This document shows, one piece after another, positions 33,810 through 43,122 of a DNA stretch of 64,000 nucleotides (positions are counted from its first letter, which is position 1; each line of letters starts with the position of its first letter). The stretch is taken from assembly GCF_000425745.1 (NCBI RefSeq), contig NZ_AUEA01000002.1, positions 248,001 to 312,000 on the forward strand, written 5' to 3'. The notes under the pieces were generated by a model. It did not search any database. It saw only the letters and a program-made list of their open reading frames with translations, and was not told the origin of the DNA. The position numbers and the translations under genes are program-made. Source of the stretch: Pseudomonas cremoricolorata DSM 17059 = NBRC 16634. Lineage in GTDB: Bacteria; Pseudomonadota; Gammaproteobacteria; Pseudomonadales; Pseudomonadaceae.

Positions 33810-35225
33810 ATGATGAGCAAGCAGATTCCAGTACAGGACGTCACCCCACCTGCCAAGGGGACGGTCTCGGTCGACCTCTACGCTTCACGGGAAAAAATCT
33901 ACACCCGAGCCTTCACCGGCCTGTTCCGCCGTCTGCGCATGGTCGCCGGCGCAGGCCTGTTCCTGCTCTACTTCGGCACCGTGTGGCTGAACTGGGGCGG
34001 CCACCAGGCGGTGTGGTGGAACCTGCCCGAGCGCAAGTTCTACATCTTCGGCACCACCATCTGGCCGCAGGATTTCATCCTGCTGTCGGGCATCCTCATC
34101 GTCGCCGCCTTCGGCCTGTTCTTCATCACCGTGTACGCCGGCCGGGTGTGGTGTGGCTACACCTGCCCGCAGAGCGTGTGGACGTGGATCTTCATGTGGT
34201 GCGAAAAGGTCACCGAGGGCGACCGCAACCAGCGCATCAAGCTCGACAAGGCCCCGATGAGCGCCAACAAGCTGCTGCGCAAGTCGGCCAAGCACAGCCT
34301 GTGGCTGCTGATCGGCTTCGTCACCGGCCTGACCTTCGTCGGCTACTTCTCGCCCATCCGTGACCTGGTGTTCGAACTGTTCACCGGCCAGGCCGATGGC
34401 TGGGCGTACTTCTGGGTCGGCTTCTTCACCCTCGCCACCTACGGCAACGCCGGCTGGCTGCGCGAACAGGTATGCGTGCACATGTGCCCGTACTCGCGCT
34501 TCCAGAGCGTGATGTTCGACAAGGACACGCTGATCGTTTCCTACGACCCGCGTCGCGGTGAAGCCCGCGGCCCGCGCAAGAAGGGCAGCGACTATCAAGC
34601 CCAGGGCCTGGGCGAATGCATCGACTGCACCCTGTGCGTGCAGGTCTGCCCCACCGGCATCGACATCCGCGACGGCCTGCAGATCGACTGCATCGGTTGC
34701 GCCGCGTGCATCGATGCCTGTGACAACGTGATGGAAAAGATGAACTACCCCAAGGGGCTGGTCAGCTACACCACCGAACACAACCTGTCCGGCCAGCGCA
34801 CGCAGATGCTGCGCCCACGCCTGATCGGCTACGCCGCGGTACTGCTGGTGATGATCGGCGCCCTGGCTACCGCCTTCGCCCTGCGTCCACTGGTGGGCCT
34901 GGACGTCAGCAAGGACCGCGTGCTGTACCGCGAGAACGCCCAGGGGCGAATCGAGAACGTCTACAGCCTCAAGGTCATGAACAAGGACCAGCACGACCAC
35001 GTGTATGTACTCGATGCCAGTGGCCTGCCTGACCTGCGCCTGGAAGGCCGGCAGGAAATCGCCGTCGCCGCGGGCGATATCGTCAGCCTGCCGGTGCAGT
35101 TGTCGGTGGCCCCCGAGGCGCTGCCTTCGACCACCAACGAAATCACCTTCACCCTCAAGAGCGCCGACGACAGCGACACGCAGATCCACGCCCAGAGCCG
35201 CTTCATCGGCCCAGCCATTCGTTAA
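33810..35225 (+). CDS. ccoG: cbb3 oxidase assembly protein CcoG (RdxA/FixG)
   Basis: The product is 471 residues: about five membrane helices, a polyferredoxin segment (CIDCTLCVQVCPTG and CIGCAACIDACDN, two [4Fe-4S] sites) and a C-terminal Ig-like periplasmic domain. CcoG is a copper reductase that supplies Cu(I) to the cbb3 assembly path. An in-frame ATG pair (33810 and 33813) leaves the start uncertain by one codon. The gap after ccoP is 296 bp and holds no gene I can support. ccoG heads the run ccoG-fixH-ccoI-ccoS. Confidence 0.93.
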   Translation: MMSKQIPVQDVTPPAKGTVSVDLYASREKIYTRAFTGLFRRLRMVAGAGLFLLYFGTVWLNWGGHQAVWWNLPERKFYIFGTTIWPQDFILLSGILIVAAFGLFFITVYAGRVWCGYTCPQSVWTWIFMWCEKVTEGDRNQRIKLDKAPMSANKLLRKSAKHSLWLLIGFVTGLTFVGYFSPIRDLVFELFTGQADGWAYFWVGFFTLATYGNAGWLREQVCVHMCPYSRFQSVMFDKDTLIVSYDPRRGEARGPRKKGSDYQAQGLGECIDCTLCVQVCPTGIDIRDGLQIDCIGCAACIDACDNVMEKMNYPKGLVSYTTEHNLSGQRTQMLRPRLIGYAAVLLVMIGALATAFALRPLVGLDVSKDRVLYRENAQGRIENVYSLKVMNKDQHDHVYVLDASGLPDLRLEGRQEIAVAAGDIVSLPVQLSVAPEALPSTTNEITFTLKSADDSDTQIHAQSRFIGPAIR

Positions 35226-35236
35226 GGGAACCCGCT

Positions 35237-35764
35237 ATGCCCGCTACAGCCGCCAGCCCCTGGTACAAGCACCTCTGGCCGTGGATCCTGATTGGCATCC
35301 TCACCTGCTCGGTATCGCTGAGCCTGACCATGGTCAGCATCGCCGTGAACAACCCGGACGACCTGGTCAACGACAACTACTACGAGGCTGGCAAAGGCAT
35401 CAACCGCTCGCTGGACCGCGAGCTGCTGGCCCAGTCGCTGAACCTCAAGGCCGCTTTCGAGCTCGACGAGCTGACCGGTGAAGTGGCCCTGCGCCTGAAC
35501 GGCGAAAGCGACCCGCAGAGCCTTGAGATGAACCTGATCTCGCCGACCCAGCCGGAGCGCGACCGCAAGGTGCAGCTCAACCGGGTTGCGCCGGGGCGAT
35601 ATGTGGGGCAGCTGGACGATCAGGTCGAGGGCCGTCGCTTCGTCGAACTGCTCGGCCAGCAGGATGGCAAGGTCTGGCGCCTGTTCGAGGAAGAAGACGT
35701 CGCCCACGGTGTGACCCTGGAGCTGGGCGACGAAGCCTTGCAAGGCGCCGAGCAACGCCCATGA
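35237..35764 (+). CDS. fixH: FixH family cbb3 maturation protein
   Basis: The product is 175 residues with one membrane helix (WPWILIGILTCSVSLSLTMV) and a periplasmic Ig-like domain. FixH proteins work with FixG and FixI in assembling cbb3. AAGGGAAC lies before the ATG. The stop overlaps the ccoI ATG (ATGA), so the two are coupled. Confidence 0.9.
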   Translation: MPATAASPWYKHLWPWILIGILTCSVSLSLTMVSIAVNNPDDLVNDNYYEAGKGINRSLDRELLAQSLNLKAAFELDELTGEVALRLNGESDPQSLEMNLISPTQPERDRKVQLNRVAPGRYVGQLDDQVEGRRFVELLGQQDGKVWRLFEEEDVAHGVTLELGDEALQGAEQRP

Positions 35765-38226
35765 GTGAACCTGCCGGCGCGCCAGTCGCCTGCTACCACT
35801 GCGCCTTGCCGGTGCCTGCCGGCGCACGCTTCAGTGCCGCTGTTCTGGGTGAGCCGCGGCTGTTCTGCTGCCCCGGCTGCCAGGCGGTGGCCGAGTCGAT
35901 CGTCGCCGGCGGTCTTGAGCACTACTACCAGCACCGCAGCCAGAGCAGCGCCAACCCCCAGGCGCTGGCGCAACAGTTGCAGGATGAACTTGGCCTGTTC
36001 GACCGCGCCGACGTGCAACGCGGCTTCGTCAGCCACAGCGGCGAGCTGGCCGAGGCCACGCTGATGGTCGAGGGCATCAGTTGCGCCGCCTGCGGCTGGC
36101 TGATCGAAAAACGCCTGCGCCAGTTGCCGGGAGTGGCCGAGGCGCAGTTGAACCTGTCCAGCCATCGCCTGCGGATCAGCTGGGCCGATGCCGAACTGCC
36201 GCTGTCGCAGGTGCTTGGCGAACTGCGGCGCATCGGTTACGCCGCCCACCCCTATCAACCGGACCAGGCCAGCGAACGCCTGGCCGCAGAAAACCGCAGC
36301 GCCTTGCGGCGCCTGGGCGTCGCTGGGCTGCTATGGTTCCAGGCGATGATGGCGACCATGGCCACCTGGCCGGAATTCAACGCCGACCTTTCCCCTGAAC
36401 TGCACACCATCCTGCGCTGGGTGGCGCTGTTTCTGACCACACCGATCGTCTTCTACAGCTGCGCGCCGTTCTTCAAGGGCGCTGCCCGTGACCTGCGCAC
36501 CGGCCAGTTGACCATGGACGTTTCAGTGTCGCTGGCCATCGGCCTGGCCTTCGCCGCCGGCATCTGGACCGCGATAACCGGCAGTGGCGAGCTGTATTTC
36601 GACACCGTGGGCATGTTCGCGCTGTTTCTGCTCACCGGCCGCTACCTGGAACGTCGCGCGCGGCAGCGCACTGCAGCGGCCACCGCGCAGCTGGTCAACC
36701 TGCTGCCGGCCTCGTGCCTGCGCCTGACCGCCGACGGCGAGGCGCAGCGGGTGTTGCTCAGCGAAGTGCAGGTCGGCGAACGCCTGCAGGTGCTGCCAGG
36801 GGCGGTGATTCCGGCCGATGGACGCATCGTCGAGGGCTGCTCGAGCGTCGACGAATCGCTGCTCACCGGCGAATACCTGCCGCTGCCGCGACGCCAGGGC
36901 GAGCGTGTCACTGGCGGCACGCTGAATGTGGAAAGCAGCCTGGTCATCGAGGTCGAGGCGCTCGGCCAGGCCACCCGCTTGTCGGCCATCGTGCGCCTGC
37001 TGGAACGCGCCCAGGCGGAAAAGCCGCGCCTGGCGCGCCTGGCCGACCGCGCCGCGCGGTTGTTTCTGCTGTGCTCGCTGATTGGTGCACTGGTGATCGG
37101 CGCGCTGTGGTGGCAGCTGGATGCCAGCCGCGCGTTCTGGATCGTTCTGGCCATGCTGGTGGCGACCTGCCCGTGCGCGCTGTCGCTGGCCACACCGACG
37201 GCGCTGACCGCGGCCACCGGCACGCTGCATCGACTCGGCCTGCTGGTGACCCGCGGGCATGTGCTGGAAGGGCTGAACCAGATCGACACGGTGGTGCTGG
37301 ACAAGACCGGCACCCTCACCGAAGGCCGCCTGACCTTGCGCAGCATTCGCCCGCTGGCCGCCCTCGACAGCGATCAATGCCTGGCCTTGGCCGCGGCACT
37401 GGAAACCCGCTCCGAGCACCCGATCGCCCGCGCCTTCGGCCACGCTGCGCAGCCCGCCGAGGCGGTGCAGAGCACCCCAGGGCTGGGCCTGCAAGGCGAG
37501 CTTGCGGGGCGGCGCCTGCGCATCGGCCAGGCGGCGTTCGTCTGCGCCCTGAGCGGCGCCGACGTGCCCCCGACGCCAAGCGCCAGCGGGCAATGGCTGC
37601 TGCTCGGCGATCAGCACGGCGCACTGGCCTGGTTCGGCCTGGACGACCGCCTGCGTGACGATGCCCCAGCCCTGCTCGCCGCCTGCAAGGCGCGCGGCTG
37701 GCGCACCGTGCTGCTGTCGGGCGACAGCTCACCGATGGTCGCCGAAGTGGCCGCGCAACTGGGCATCGACCAGGCCATTGGCGGCCTGCGCCCCGACGAC
37801 AAGCTGGCCCGGCTCAAAGCGCTGCAAAATGACGGGCATAAAGTGCTGATGCTCGGCGACGGGGTCAACGATGTGCCGGTGCTGGCGGCGGCAGACATCA
37901 GCATCGCCATGGGCAGCGCCACTGATCTTGCCAAGACCAACGCCGACGCGGTGCTGCTGTCGAACCGCCTCGACGCCCTGGTGCAGGCCTTCGAACTGGC
38001 CCGCCGCACCCGGCGCAACATCGTGCAGAACCTGCTCTGGGCCACTCTCTACAACGGCCTGATGCTACCCTTCGCGGCGCTGGGCTGGATTACCCCGGTG
38101 TGGGCCGCCATCGGCATGTCGCTGAGTTCGCTGATCGTGGTGCTCAACGCCTTGCGCCTGAGCCGCTCGACGCCCCAGCCTGCCGTGCCGGCGGCGACCC
38201 CGATGCCACTGGCGGTGGCCCCATGA
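35761..38226 (+). CDS. ccoI: Copper-exporting P-type ATPase CcoI (FixI)
   Basis: The product is 821 residues. An N-terminal metal-binding region (CYHCALPVPAG, FCCPGC) and an HMA domain (GISCAACGWL) precede a P1B-ATPase core: the transmembrane CPC in ATCPCALSLATPTAL near 469, the phosphorylation site DKTGTLTEG near 513, and GDGVNDVPVLAAADI near 700. It exports Cu(I) from the cytoplasm for insertion into CcoN. The start overlaps fixH. Confidence 0.94.
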   Translation: MSEPAGAPVACYHCALPVPAGARFSAAVLGEPRLFCCPGCQAVAESIVAGGLEHYYQHRSQSSANPQALAQQLQDELGLFDRADVQRGFVSHSGELAEATLMVEGISCAACGWLIEKRLRQLPGVAEAQLNLSSHRLRISWADAELPLSQVLGELRRIGYAAHPYQPDQASERLAAENRSALRRLGVAGLLWFQAMMATMATWPEFNADLSPELHTILRWVALFLTTPIVFYSCAPFFKGAARDLRTGQLTMDVSVSLAIGLAFAAGIWTAITGSGELYFDTVGMFALFLLTGRYLERRARQRTAAATAQLVNLLPASCLRLTADGEAQRVLLSEVQVGERLQVLPGAVIPADGRIVEGCSSVDESLLTGEYLPLPRRQGERVTGGTLNVESSLVIEVEALGQATRLSAIVRLLERAQAEKPRLARLADRAARLFLLCSLIGALVIGALWWQLDASRAFWIVLAMLVATCPCALSLATPTALTAATGTLHRLGLLVTRGHVLEGLNQIDTVVLDKTGTLTEGRLTLRSIRPLAALDSDQCLALAAALETRSEHPIARAFGHAAQPAEAVQSTPGLGLQGELAGRRLRIGQAAFVCALSGADVPPTPSASGQWLLLGDQHGALAWFGLDDRLRDDAPALLAACKARGWRTVLLSGDSSPMVAEVAAQLGIDQAIGGLRPDDKLARLKALQNDGHKVLMLGDGVNDVPVLAAADISIAMGSATDLAKTNADAVLLSNRLDALVQAFELARRTRRNIVQNLLWATLYNGLMLPFAALGWITPVWAAIGMSLSSLIVVLNALRLSRSTPQPAVPAATPMPLAVAP

Positions 38227-38278
38227 GCCGTCCGTGGCGGGCGACCGCTTCACCCTTCTACTTGCGAGCCTGCCGACC

Positions 38279-38491
38279 ATGCCTGCCCTGTACATCATGA
38301 TCCCCGCTGCCGTGCTGCTGGTCGGCGTGGCGATCTACATCTTCTTCTGGGCAGTCGACAGCGGCCAGTACGACGACCTCGACAGCCCGGCGCACAGCAT
38401 TCTTTTCGACGACCAGGACCCTGCGCACCAGGCCGCGATCCATCCCGAACAACGCACCGATGCCGACCAGGATGGCCAGCGCCGTGAGTGA
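38279..38491 (+). CDS. ccoS: cbb3 oxidase maturation protein CcoS
   Basis: The product is 70 residues with one helix (PAALYIMIPAAVLLVG-type core, residues 5-25) and the conserved GQYDDLDSPAHSILFDDQD motif. CcoS is needed for cofactor insertion into CcoN. The ATG at 38279 is preferred over an upstream in-frame ATG at 38234, because CcoS starts with a helix. Its 3' end overlaps the next gene. Confidence 0.9.
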   Translation: MPALYIMIPAAVLLVGVAIYIFFWAVDSGQYDDLDSPAHSILFDDQDPAHQAAIHPEQRTDADQDGQRRE

Positions 38492-39167
38492 CCTGCTGCC
38501 CTTGCTCGGTTCGGCGCTGGTGCTCGGCCTGCTCGGCAGCGGTCATTGCCTGGGCATGTGCGGCGGGCTGATGGGCGCCCTGACTCTGGCCATTCCGCCC
38601 GAGCAACGCGCGCGCCGCGTGCGCCTGCTGGTGGCCTACAATCTCGGCCGGGTGCTTAGCTACGCCTGCGCCGGGGTGCTGCTGGGCCTTGCCGGCTGGG
38701 CGCTGGCCAGCAGCCCGCTGGCGCTGGCCTTGCGCGTCGTGGCGGCATTGCTGTTGATCGCCATGGGCCTGTACCTGGCCGGCTGGTGGAGCGGGCTGAC
38801 CCGCGTCGAAGGCCTGGGCCGCGGCCTCTGGCGCCACCTGCAACCGCTGGCCACGCGCCTGCTGCCGGTGCGCAGCGTGGCGCGGGCGCTGTTGCTCGGC
38901 GCGCTGTGGGGCTGGCTGCCCTGCGGCCTGGTGTACAGCACCTTGCTGTGGGCGGCGAGCCAGGGCAATGCCAGCCACAGCGCATTGCTGATGCTGGCCT
39001 TTGGCGTCGGCACCTGGCCGCTGCTGTTGTGCACCGGACTTGCCGCCGAGCGTGTCGCGGCGCTGCTGCGCAGGCGCTCGGTGCGCCGGGCCGGCGGTGT
39101 GCTGGTGATGCTCTTCGGCCTGTGGACTTTACCCGGCCCGCATCAGCATTGGCTGATGGGCCACTGA
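38472..39167 (+). CDS. TauE/SafE-like membrane protein of the cco cluster
   Basis: The product is about 231 residues, six or so membrane helices, beginning with GSGHCLGMCGGLMGAL, the signature of the short sulfite-exporter-like (CcoH-type) family found after ccoS. It probably helps copper or heme handling for cbb3, though its substrate is unknown. The start is uncertain: ATG at 38460, ATG at 38472 or GTG at 38484. All overlap the end of ccoS, none has a good ribosome binding site, so coupled translation is likely. Confidence 0.8.
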   Translation: MASAVSDLLPLLGSALVLGLLGSGHCLGMCGGLMGALTLAIPPEQRARRVRLLVAYNLGRVLSYACAGVLLGLAGWALASSPLALALRVVAALLLIAMGLYLAGWWSGLTRVEGLGRGLWRHLQPLATRLLPVRSVARALLLGALWGWLPCGLVYSTLLWAASQGNASHSALLMLAFGVGTWPLLLCTGLAAERVAALLRRRSVRRAGGVLVMLFGLWTLPGPHQHWLMGH

Positions 39168-39196
39168 GCGGCTGGCGTGCTACCCGCCGTTTGCCG

Positions 39197-39210
39197 TTGA
39201 TGCAAATCAA
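39197..39210 (+). promoter_or_regulatory. Anr/Fnr box upstream of hemN
   Basis: The site TTGAT-GCAA-ATCAA is a perfect match to the TTGAT-N4-ATCAA consensus. It lies 63 bp before the hemN ATG. With activation at about -41.5, the transcript would start near 39245. Anr is encoded just downstream of hemN. Confidence 0.85.
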
Positions 39211-39272
39211 CACCCTCGCCACCCCTGCGCCCTAGACTCGGCCCCACGCTGCTCTATCCAGGGACTACCCTC

Positions 39273-40655
39273 ATGCTCGACGATCTGCGTTGGGATACCG
39301 ATCTGATCCGCCGCTACGATCTCAGCGGCCCGCGCTACACCTCCTACCCCACCGCCTTGCAACTGCACAGCGAGGTGGGCTCGTTCGACCTGCTGCACGC
39401 CCTGCGCGAAAGTCGCCGGGCGGTGCGCCCGCTGTCGCTGTACGTGCACATGCCGTTCTGCGCCAACATCTGCTACTACTGCGCCTGCAACAAGATCATC
39501 ACCAAGGACCGCGCCCGCGCCCAGCCTTACCTGCAACGCCTGGAGCAGGAAATCCAGCTCATCGCCTGCCACCTCGACAGCCGCCAGACCGTCGAGCAAC
39601 TGCATTTCGGTGGCGGTACGCCGACCTTCCTCAGCCACGTCGAACTGCGCCAGCTGATGGCCACGCTGCGCCAGCACTTCACCCTGCTCGACGACGATTC
39701 CGGCGACTACGGCATCGAAATCGACCCGCGCGAGGCCGACTGGTCGACCATGGGCCTGCTGCGCGAGTTGGGCTTCAACCGCGTCAGCCTCGGCGTGCAG
39801 GACCTTGACCCTGCCGTGCAACGGGCGGTCAATCGCCTGCAAAGCCTGGAGCAGACCCGCACTCTGATCGAGGCGGCGCGCACCTTGCAGTTCCGCTCGG
39901 TGAACCTCGACCTGATCTATGGCCTGCCCAAGCAGACCCCGGAAGGTTTCGCGCGCACCGTCGATGAAGTCATCCAGCTGCAACCCGATCGCCTGTCGGT
40001 GTTCAACTACGCGCACCTGCCAGAGCGCTTCATGCCCCAGCGGCGCATCGACAGCAATGAACTGCCGGCCCCGGCGGCCAAGCTCGAGATGCTGCACAAC
40101 ACCATCGAGCAACTGACCGCCGCCGGCTACCGCTACATCGGCATGGACCACTTCGCCCTGCCCGACGACGAGCTGGCCATCGCCCAGGAAGAAGGCACCT
40201 TGCAGCGCAACTTCCAGGGCTACACCACTCATGGCCACTGCGACCTGATCGGCCTGGGCGTCTCGGCCATCAGCCAGATCGGCGACCTCTACAGCCAGAA
40301 CAGCAGCGATCTGGCGATCTACCAGCAAAGCCTGTCGAGCGCGCAACTGGCGACCCAGCGGGGGCTGGTGTGCAATCGCGACGACCGCATTCGCCGGGCA
40401 GTGATCCAACAGCTGATCTGCCATTTCGAACTGGACTTCGAGCAGATCGAAAGCACCTTCGGCATCGATTTTCGCGGCTACTTCGTTGCCGAATGGCCGG
40501 CGCTGCAACGCTTGCAGCGCGATGGCCTGATCAGCCTCGATGCCCAGCGCATCGAAGTGCAGCCGGCCGGACGCCTGCTGGTGCGCTCGGTGTGCATGGT
40601 GTTCGACGCCTACCTGGCGCAGCACTCGCAACAGCGCTTCTCGCGGGTGATATGA
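39273..40655 (+). CDS. hemN: Oxygen-independent coproporphyrinogen III oxidase HemN
   Basis: The product is 460 residues, a radical SAM enzyme. The cluster-binding motif is C63-x3-C67-x2-C70 in MPFCANICYYC, followed by GGGTPTFLS. It converts coproporphyrinogen III to protoporphyrinogen IX without oxygen in the cytoplasm, feeding heme to the cbb3 oxidases next door. The Anr box at 39197 puts it under low-oxygen control. The ATG is preceded by a weak GGGACT site. Confidence 0.94.
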   Translation: MLDDLRWDTDLIRRYDLSGPRYTSYPTALQLHSEVGSFDLLHALRESRRAVRPLSLYVHMPFCANICYYCACNKIITKDRARAQPYLQRLEQEIQLIACHLDSRQTVEQLHFGGGTPTFLSHVELRQLMATLRQHFTLLDDDSGDYGIEIDPREADWSTMGLLRELGFNRVSLGVQDLDPAVQRAVNRLQSLEQTRTLIEAARTLQFRSVNLDLIYGLPKQTPEGFARTVDEVIQLQPDRLSVFNYAHLPERFMPQRRIDSNELPAPAAKLEMLHNTIEQLTAAGYRYIGMDHFALPDDELAIAQEEGTLQRNFQGYTTHGHCDLIGLGVSAISQIGDLYSQNSSDLAIYQQSLSSAQLATQRGLVCNRDDRIRRAVIQQLICHFELDFEQIESTFGIDFRGYFVAEWPALQRLQRDGLISLDAQRIEVQPAGRLLVRSVCMVFDAYLAQHSQQRFSRVI

Positions 40656-40790
40656 CCCGAGCCGAGCCTCGGCAGGCATGGACAGCCTGCCTCGGGTCCA
40701 GCGGAAGAAGCGTTTCCCCAGGTGACACCCCATCCCGTGCCGACCGCGGCCGCGGCGCACCACAACCGCGCACGCTGGCTACTGCCCACA

Positions 40791-40809
40791 CCGTAAGGTA
40801 CCCTTACGG
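40791..40809. promoter_or_regulatory. Perfect inverted repeat before anr
   Basis: Two 8-bp arms (CCGTAAGG with CCTTACGG) flank the 3-bp TAC. It is centred 43 bp before the anr ATG and lacks a T-run, so an operator or a leader hairpin is more likely than a terminator. The regulator is not known to me. Confidence 0.5.
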
Positions 40810-40842
40810 CTTATGTGTGCTTTCCACAAGGATCGAAAGAAA

Positions 40843-41577
40843 ATGTCCGAGCCAGTAAAACTGCGCCCCCACAACCAGGCCCACTGCAAGGACTGCAGTC
40901 TGGCCCCCCTGTGCCTGCCCTTGTCCCTGAATCTGGAAGACATGGACGCACTGGATGAAATCGTCAAGCGCGGTCGTCCTCTGAAGAAAGGCGAGTTCCT
41001 GTTCCGCCAGGGGGATAATTTCGGCTCGGTGTATGCGGTGCGCTCAGGCGCGCTGAAAACCTTCAGCCTGAGCGACAGCGGCGAAGAACAGATCACCGGT
41101 TTCCACCTGCCCAGCGAGCTGGTCGGCCTGTCGGGCATGGACACCGAAGCCTACCCGGTCTCGGCCCAGGCCCAGGAAACCACCTCGGTGTGTGAAATTC
41201 CCTTCGAGCGCCTCGACGAGCTGTCGGTGCAACTGCCGCAATTGCGCCGCCAACTGATGCGGGTCATGAGCCGGGAAATCCGCGACGATCAGCAAATGAT
41301 GCTGCTGCTGTCGAAAAAGACCGCCGATGAGCGCATCGCCACCTTCCTGGTCAACCTGTCGGCCCGCTTCCGCGCCCGCGGCTATTCGGCCAATCAGTTC
41401 CGCCTGAGCATGTCGCGCAACGAGATCGGCAACTACCTGGGCCTGGCGGTGGAAACCGTGTCACGGGTGTTCACCCGCTTCCAGCAGAACGGCTTGCTCA
41501 AGGCCGAAGGCAAAGAGGTGCATATCCTCGACCCGATCCAGCTGTGCGCCCTGGCCGGCGGCTCGATGGACGCCTGA
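40843..41577 (+). CDS. anr: Oxygen-sensing transcriptional regulator Anr (Fnr family)
   Basis: The product is 244 residues. Four cysteines for the oxygen-labile [4Fe-4S] cluster are present: C15, C18 and C24 in [11 protein letters not shown], and C117 in TSVCEIPF. A cyclic-nucleotide-like sensory fold and a C-terminal helix-turn-helix ([23 protein letters not shown]) follow; the recognition helix E-x3-S-R is that of Fnr proteins. It senses loss of oxygen and activates genes with TTGAT-N4-ATCAA sites, such as hemN and the first cco operon here. AGGA lies 10 nt before the ATG at 40843; an in-frame ATG at 40813 is less likely. Confidence 0.93.
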   Translation: MSEPVKLRPHNQAHCKDCSLAPLCLPLSLNLEDMDALDEIVKRGRPLKKGEFLFRQGDNFGSVYAVRSGALKTFSLSDSGEEQITGFHLPSELVGLSGMDTEAYPVSAQAQETTSVCEIPFERLDELSVQLPQLRRQLMRVMSREIRDDQQMMLLLSKKTADERIATFLVNLSARFRARGYSANQFRLSMSRNEIGNYLGLAVETVSRVFTRFQQNGLLKAEGKEVHILDPIQLCALAGGSMDA

Positions 41578-41592
41578 TCGGCGAGGTGAATC

Positions 41593-41735
41593 AGGCTCTG
41601 TACGGAGAGTCTTGAGACGAAGGTGAGACAAGGCGAAAACAGCCGAGGAAGCGGAGTTTACAAGTTGTAAATGAGCATTCCGAGGCTGTTTTCAACGCAG
41701 TATCACCGAGTATCAAGGCTTTCCGTACAGAGCCT
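41593..41735. repeat. 143-bp near-palindromic MITE-like element
   Basis: The ends (AGGCTCTGTACGGA and its exact complement, 14 bp) begin a palindrome that stays imperfectly complementary through most of the element, with a centre around AGTTTACAAGTTGTAAA. It has no gene; ATG at 41671 is in its frame only by chance. It ends one base or so before a -10-like TATACT (41739) that probably serves apt. I see no target-site duplication. It looks like a small non-autonomous transposable element, possibly related to an IS whose identity I cannot name. Confidence 0.75.
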
Positions 41736-41775
41736 GGGTATACTGGCCGCCAGTTTTTCCCAGGATACCCGCCAC

Positions 41776-42324
41776 ATGCACAGCGACACCTTCGACCTCA
41801 AAGCCCTGATCCGCCCGGTCCCTGACTTTCCCAAACCGGGCGTCATCTTTCGCGACATCACCCCGCTGTTCCAGTCGCCACGAGGCCTGCGCTACGTGGC
41901 CGATCAGTTCATCGAACGCTACGTCGAAGCGCCGTTCAGCCACATCGGGGCGATGGATGCGCGTGGCTTTCTGATCGGCTCGATCATCGCCCACCAGCTC
42001 AACAAGCCGCTGATCCTGTTCCGTAAACAGGGCAAGCTGCCGGCTGATGTGCTGTCCGAGGGCTATCAGACCGAATACGGCGAGGCCTTCCTCGAAGTGC
42101 ATGCCGACAGCCTGTGCGAGGGTGATTCAGTGGTGATCTTCGATGACCTGATCGCCACCGGCGGTACGCTGCTGGCGGCTACCCAGCTGATTCGTCGCAC
42201 CGGCGCCCAGGTGTTCGAAGCCGCGGCGATCATCGACCTGCCAGAACTGCAAGGCTCGCAGCGCCTGCAAGACCGCGGCGTGCCGACCTTCTGCCTGACC
42301 GAGTTTTCGCTGGCTGAGTGTTGA
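41776..42324 (+). CDS. apt: Adenine phosphoribosyltransferase
   Basis: The product is 182 residues, type I PRTase fold, with the PRPP-binding loop [17 protein letters not shown] and the family start [27 protein letters not shown]. It makes AMP from adenine and PRPP in the cytoplasm. The ATG at 41776 is chosen because an upstream in-frame start at 41671 lies inside the palindromic element. The REP element follows its stop. Confidence 0.94.
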   Translation: MHSDTFDLKALIRPVPDFPKPGVIFRDITPLFQSPRGLRYVADQFIERYVEAPFSHIGAMDARGFLIGSIIAHQLNKPLILFRKQGKLPADVLSEGYQTEYGEAFLEVHADSLCEGDSVVIFDDLIATGGTLLAATQLIRRTGAQVFEAAAIIDLPELQGSQRLQDRGVPTFCLTEFSLAEC

Positions 42325-42348
42325 GTATCGTTGCCGCAGTGGCTCGGG

Positions 42349-42386
42349 CCGGCCTCGCCGGCCTTCGCGGGTAAACCCGCTCCTAC
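42349..42386. repeat. REP element of the P. putida type
   Basis: The core CGCGGGTAAACCCGC followed by TCCTAC is the classical 35-bp REP of P. putida, a palindromic intergenic repeat. It lies between the convergent apt and recR genes. REP elements can end transcription or bind gyrase. Confidence 0.75.
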
Positions 42387-42431
42387 GCCAAACCGGTAGG
42401 GGGTAGGTTTACCCGGCGCCCTGCTGTTCTC

Positions 42432-43034
42432 TCAATACACGATCGGCTTGCGCCCGGCAAAGGCATGCGCCAGGGTGCCGCCATCGACCAACTCCAGCTC
42501 ACCGCCCAGCGGCACGCCGTGGGCGATGCGGGTGGCGCTCAGGCCCTTCTCGGCGAGCAACTGGGCAATGTAATGCGCAGTGGCCTCGCCCTCGACGGTG
42601 GGGTTGGTGGCCAGAATCACCTCAGTAAAGGTGCCCTGCTCTTCGATGCGCGCCATCAGTTGCGGAATGCCGATGGCCTCAGGCCCGAGGCCATCGAGGG
42701 GTGACAAATGGCCCTTGAGCACGAAGTAGCGCCCGCGGTAGCCGGTCTGGTCGACGGCGAACATGTCCATCGGCCCTTCCACCACGCACAGCTGGGTGTC
42801 GTCACGGCGCGGGTCCGCGCATTGCGGGCACAGTTCCTGCTCGGTCAGCGTACGGCACTGGCGACAGTGGCCTACGCCTTCCATCGCCTGGCTGAGCGCC
42901 TGGGCCAGGCGCGCACCGCCACTGCGGTCACGCTCGAGCAACTGCAAGGCCATGCGCTGGGCGGTTTTCTGACCCACCCCCGGCAGAATGCGCAGGGCGT
43001 CGATCAGTTGGCGAATCAGGGGGCTGAAGCTCAT
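42432..43034 (-). CDS. recR: Recombination mediator RecR
   Basis: The product is 200 residues. A helix-hairpin-helix N-terminus ([16 protein letters not shown]), a four-cysteine zinc site (CRQC ... CPQC) and a Toprim domain ([16 protein letters not shown]) are in the usual order. RecR with RecO loads RecA on gapped DNA. It is the last gene of the dnaX-ybaB-recR run on the minus strand. Confidence 0.95.
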   Translation of the reverse strand: MSFSPLIRQLIDALRILPGVGQKTAQRMALQLLERDRSGGARLAQALSQAMEGVGHCRQCRTLTEQELCPQCADPRRDDTQLCVVEGPMDMFAVDQTGYRGRYFVLKGHLSPLDGLGPEAIGIPQLMARIEEQGTFTEVILATNPTVEGEATAHYIAQLLAEKGLSATRIAHGVPLGGELELVDGGTLAHAFAGRKPIVY

Positions 43035-43122
43035 GGGGCGGACCTGCGCTGGACGAGTGGTAAAACGCGCGAGGGAGCGGCAGCCTTGCGGCTACTGCTC
43101 CCCCGTGGCAAACGAATGAAAA

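Noticed and set aside
41671..41775. N-terminal extension of apt
   Set aside because: The extra 35 codons lie in the palindromic element and in the promoter; the family starts at 41776.
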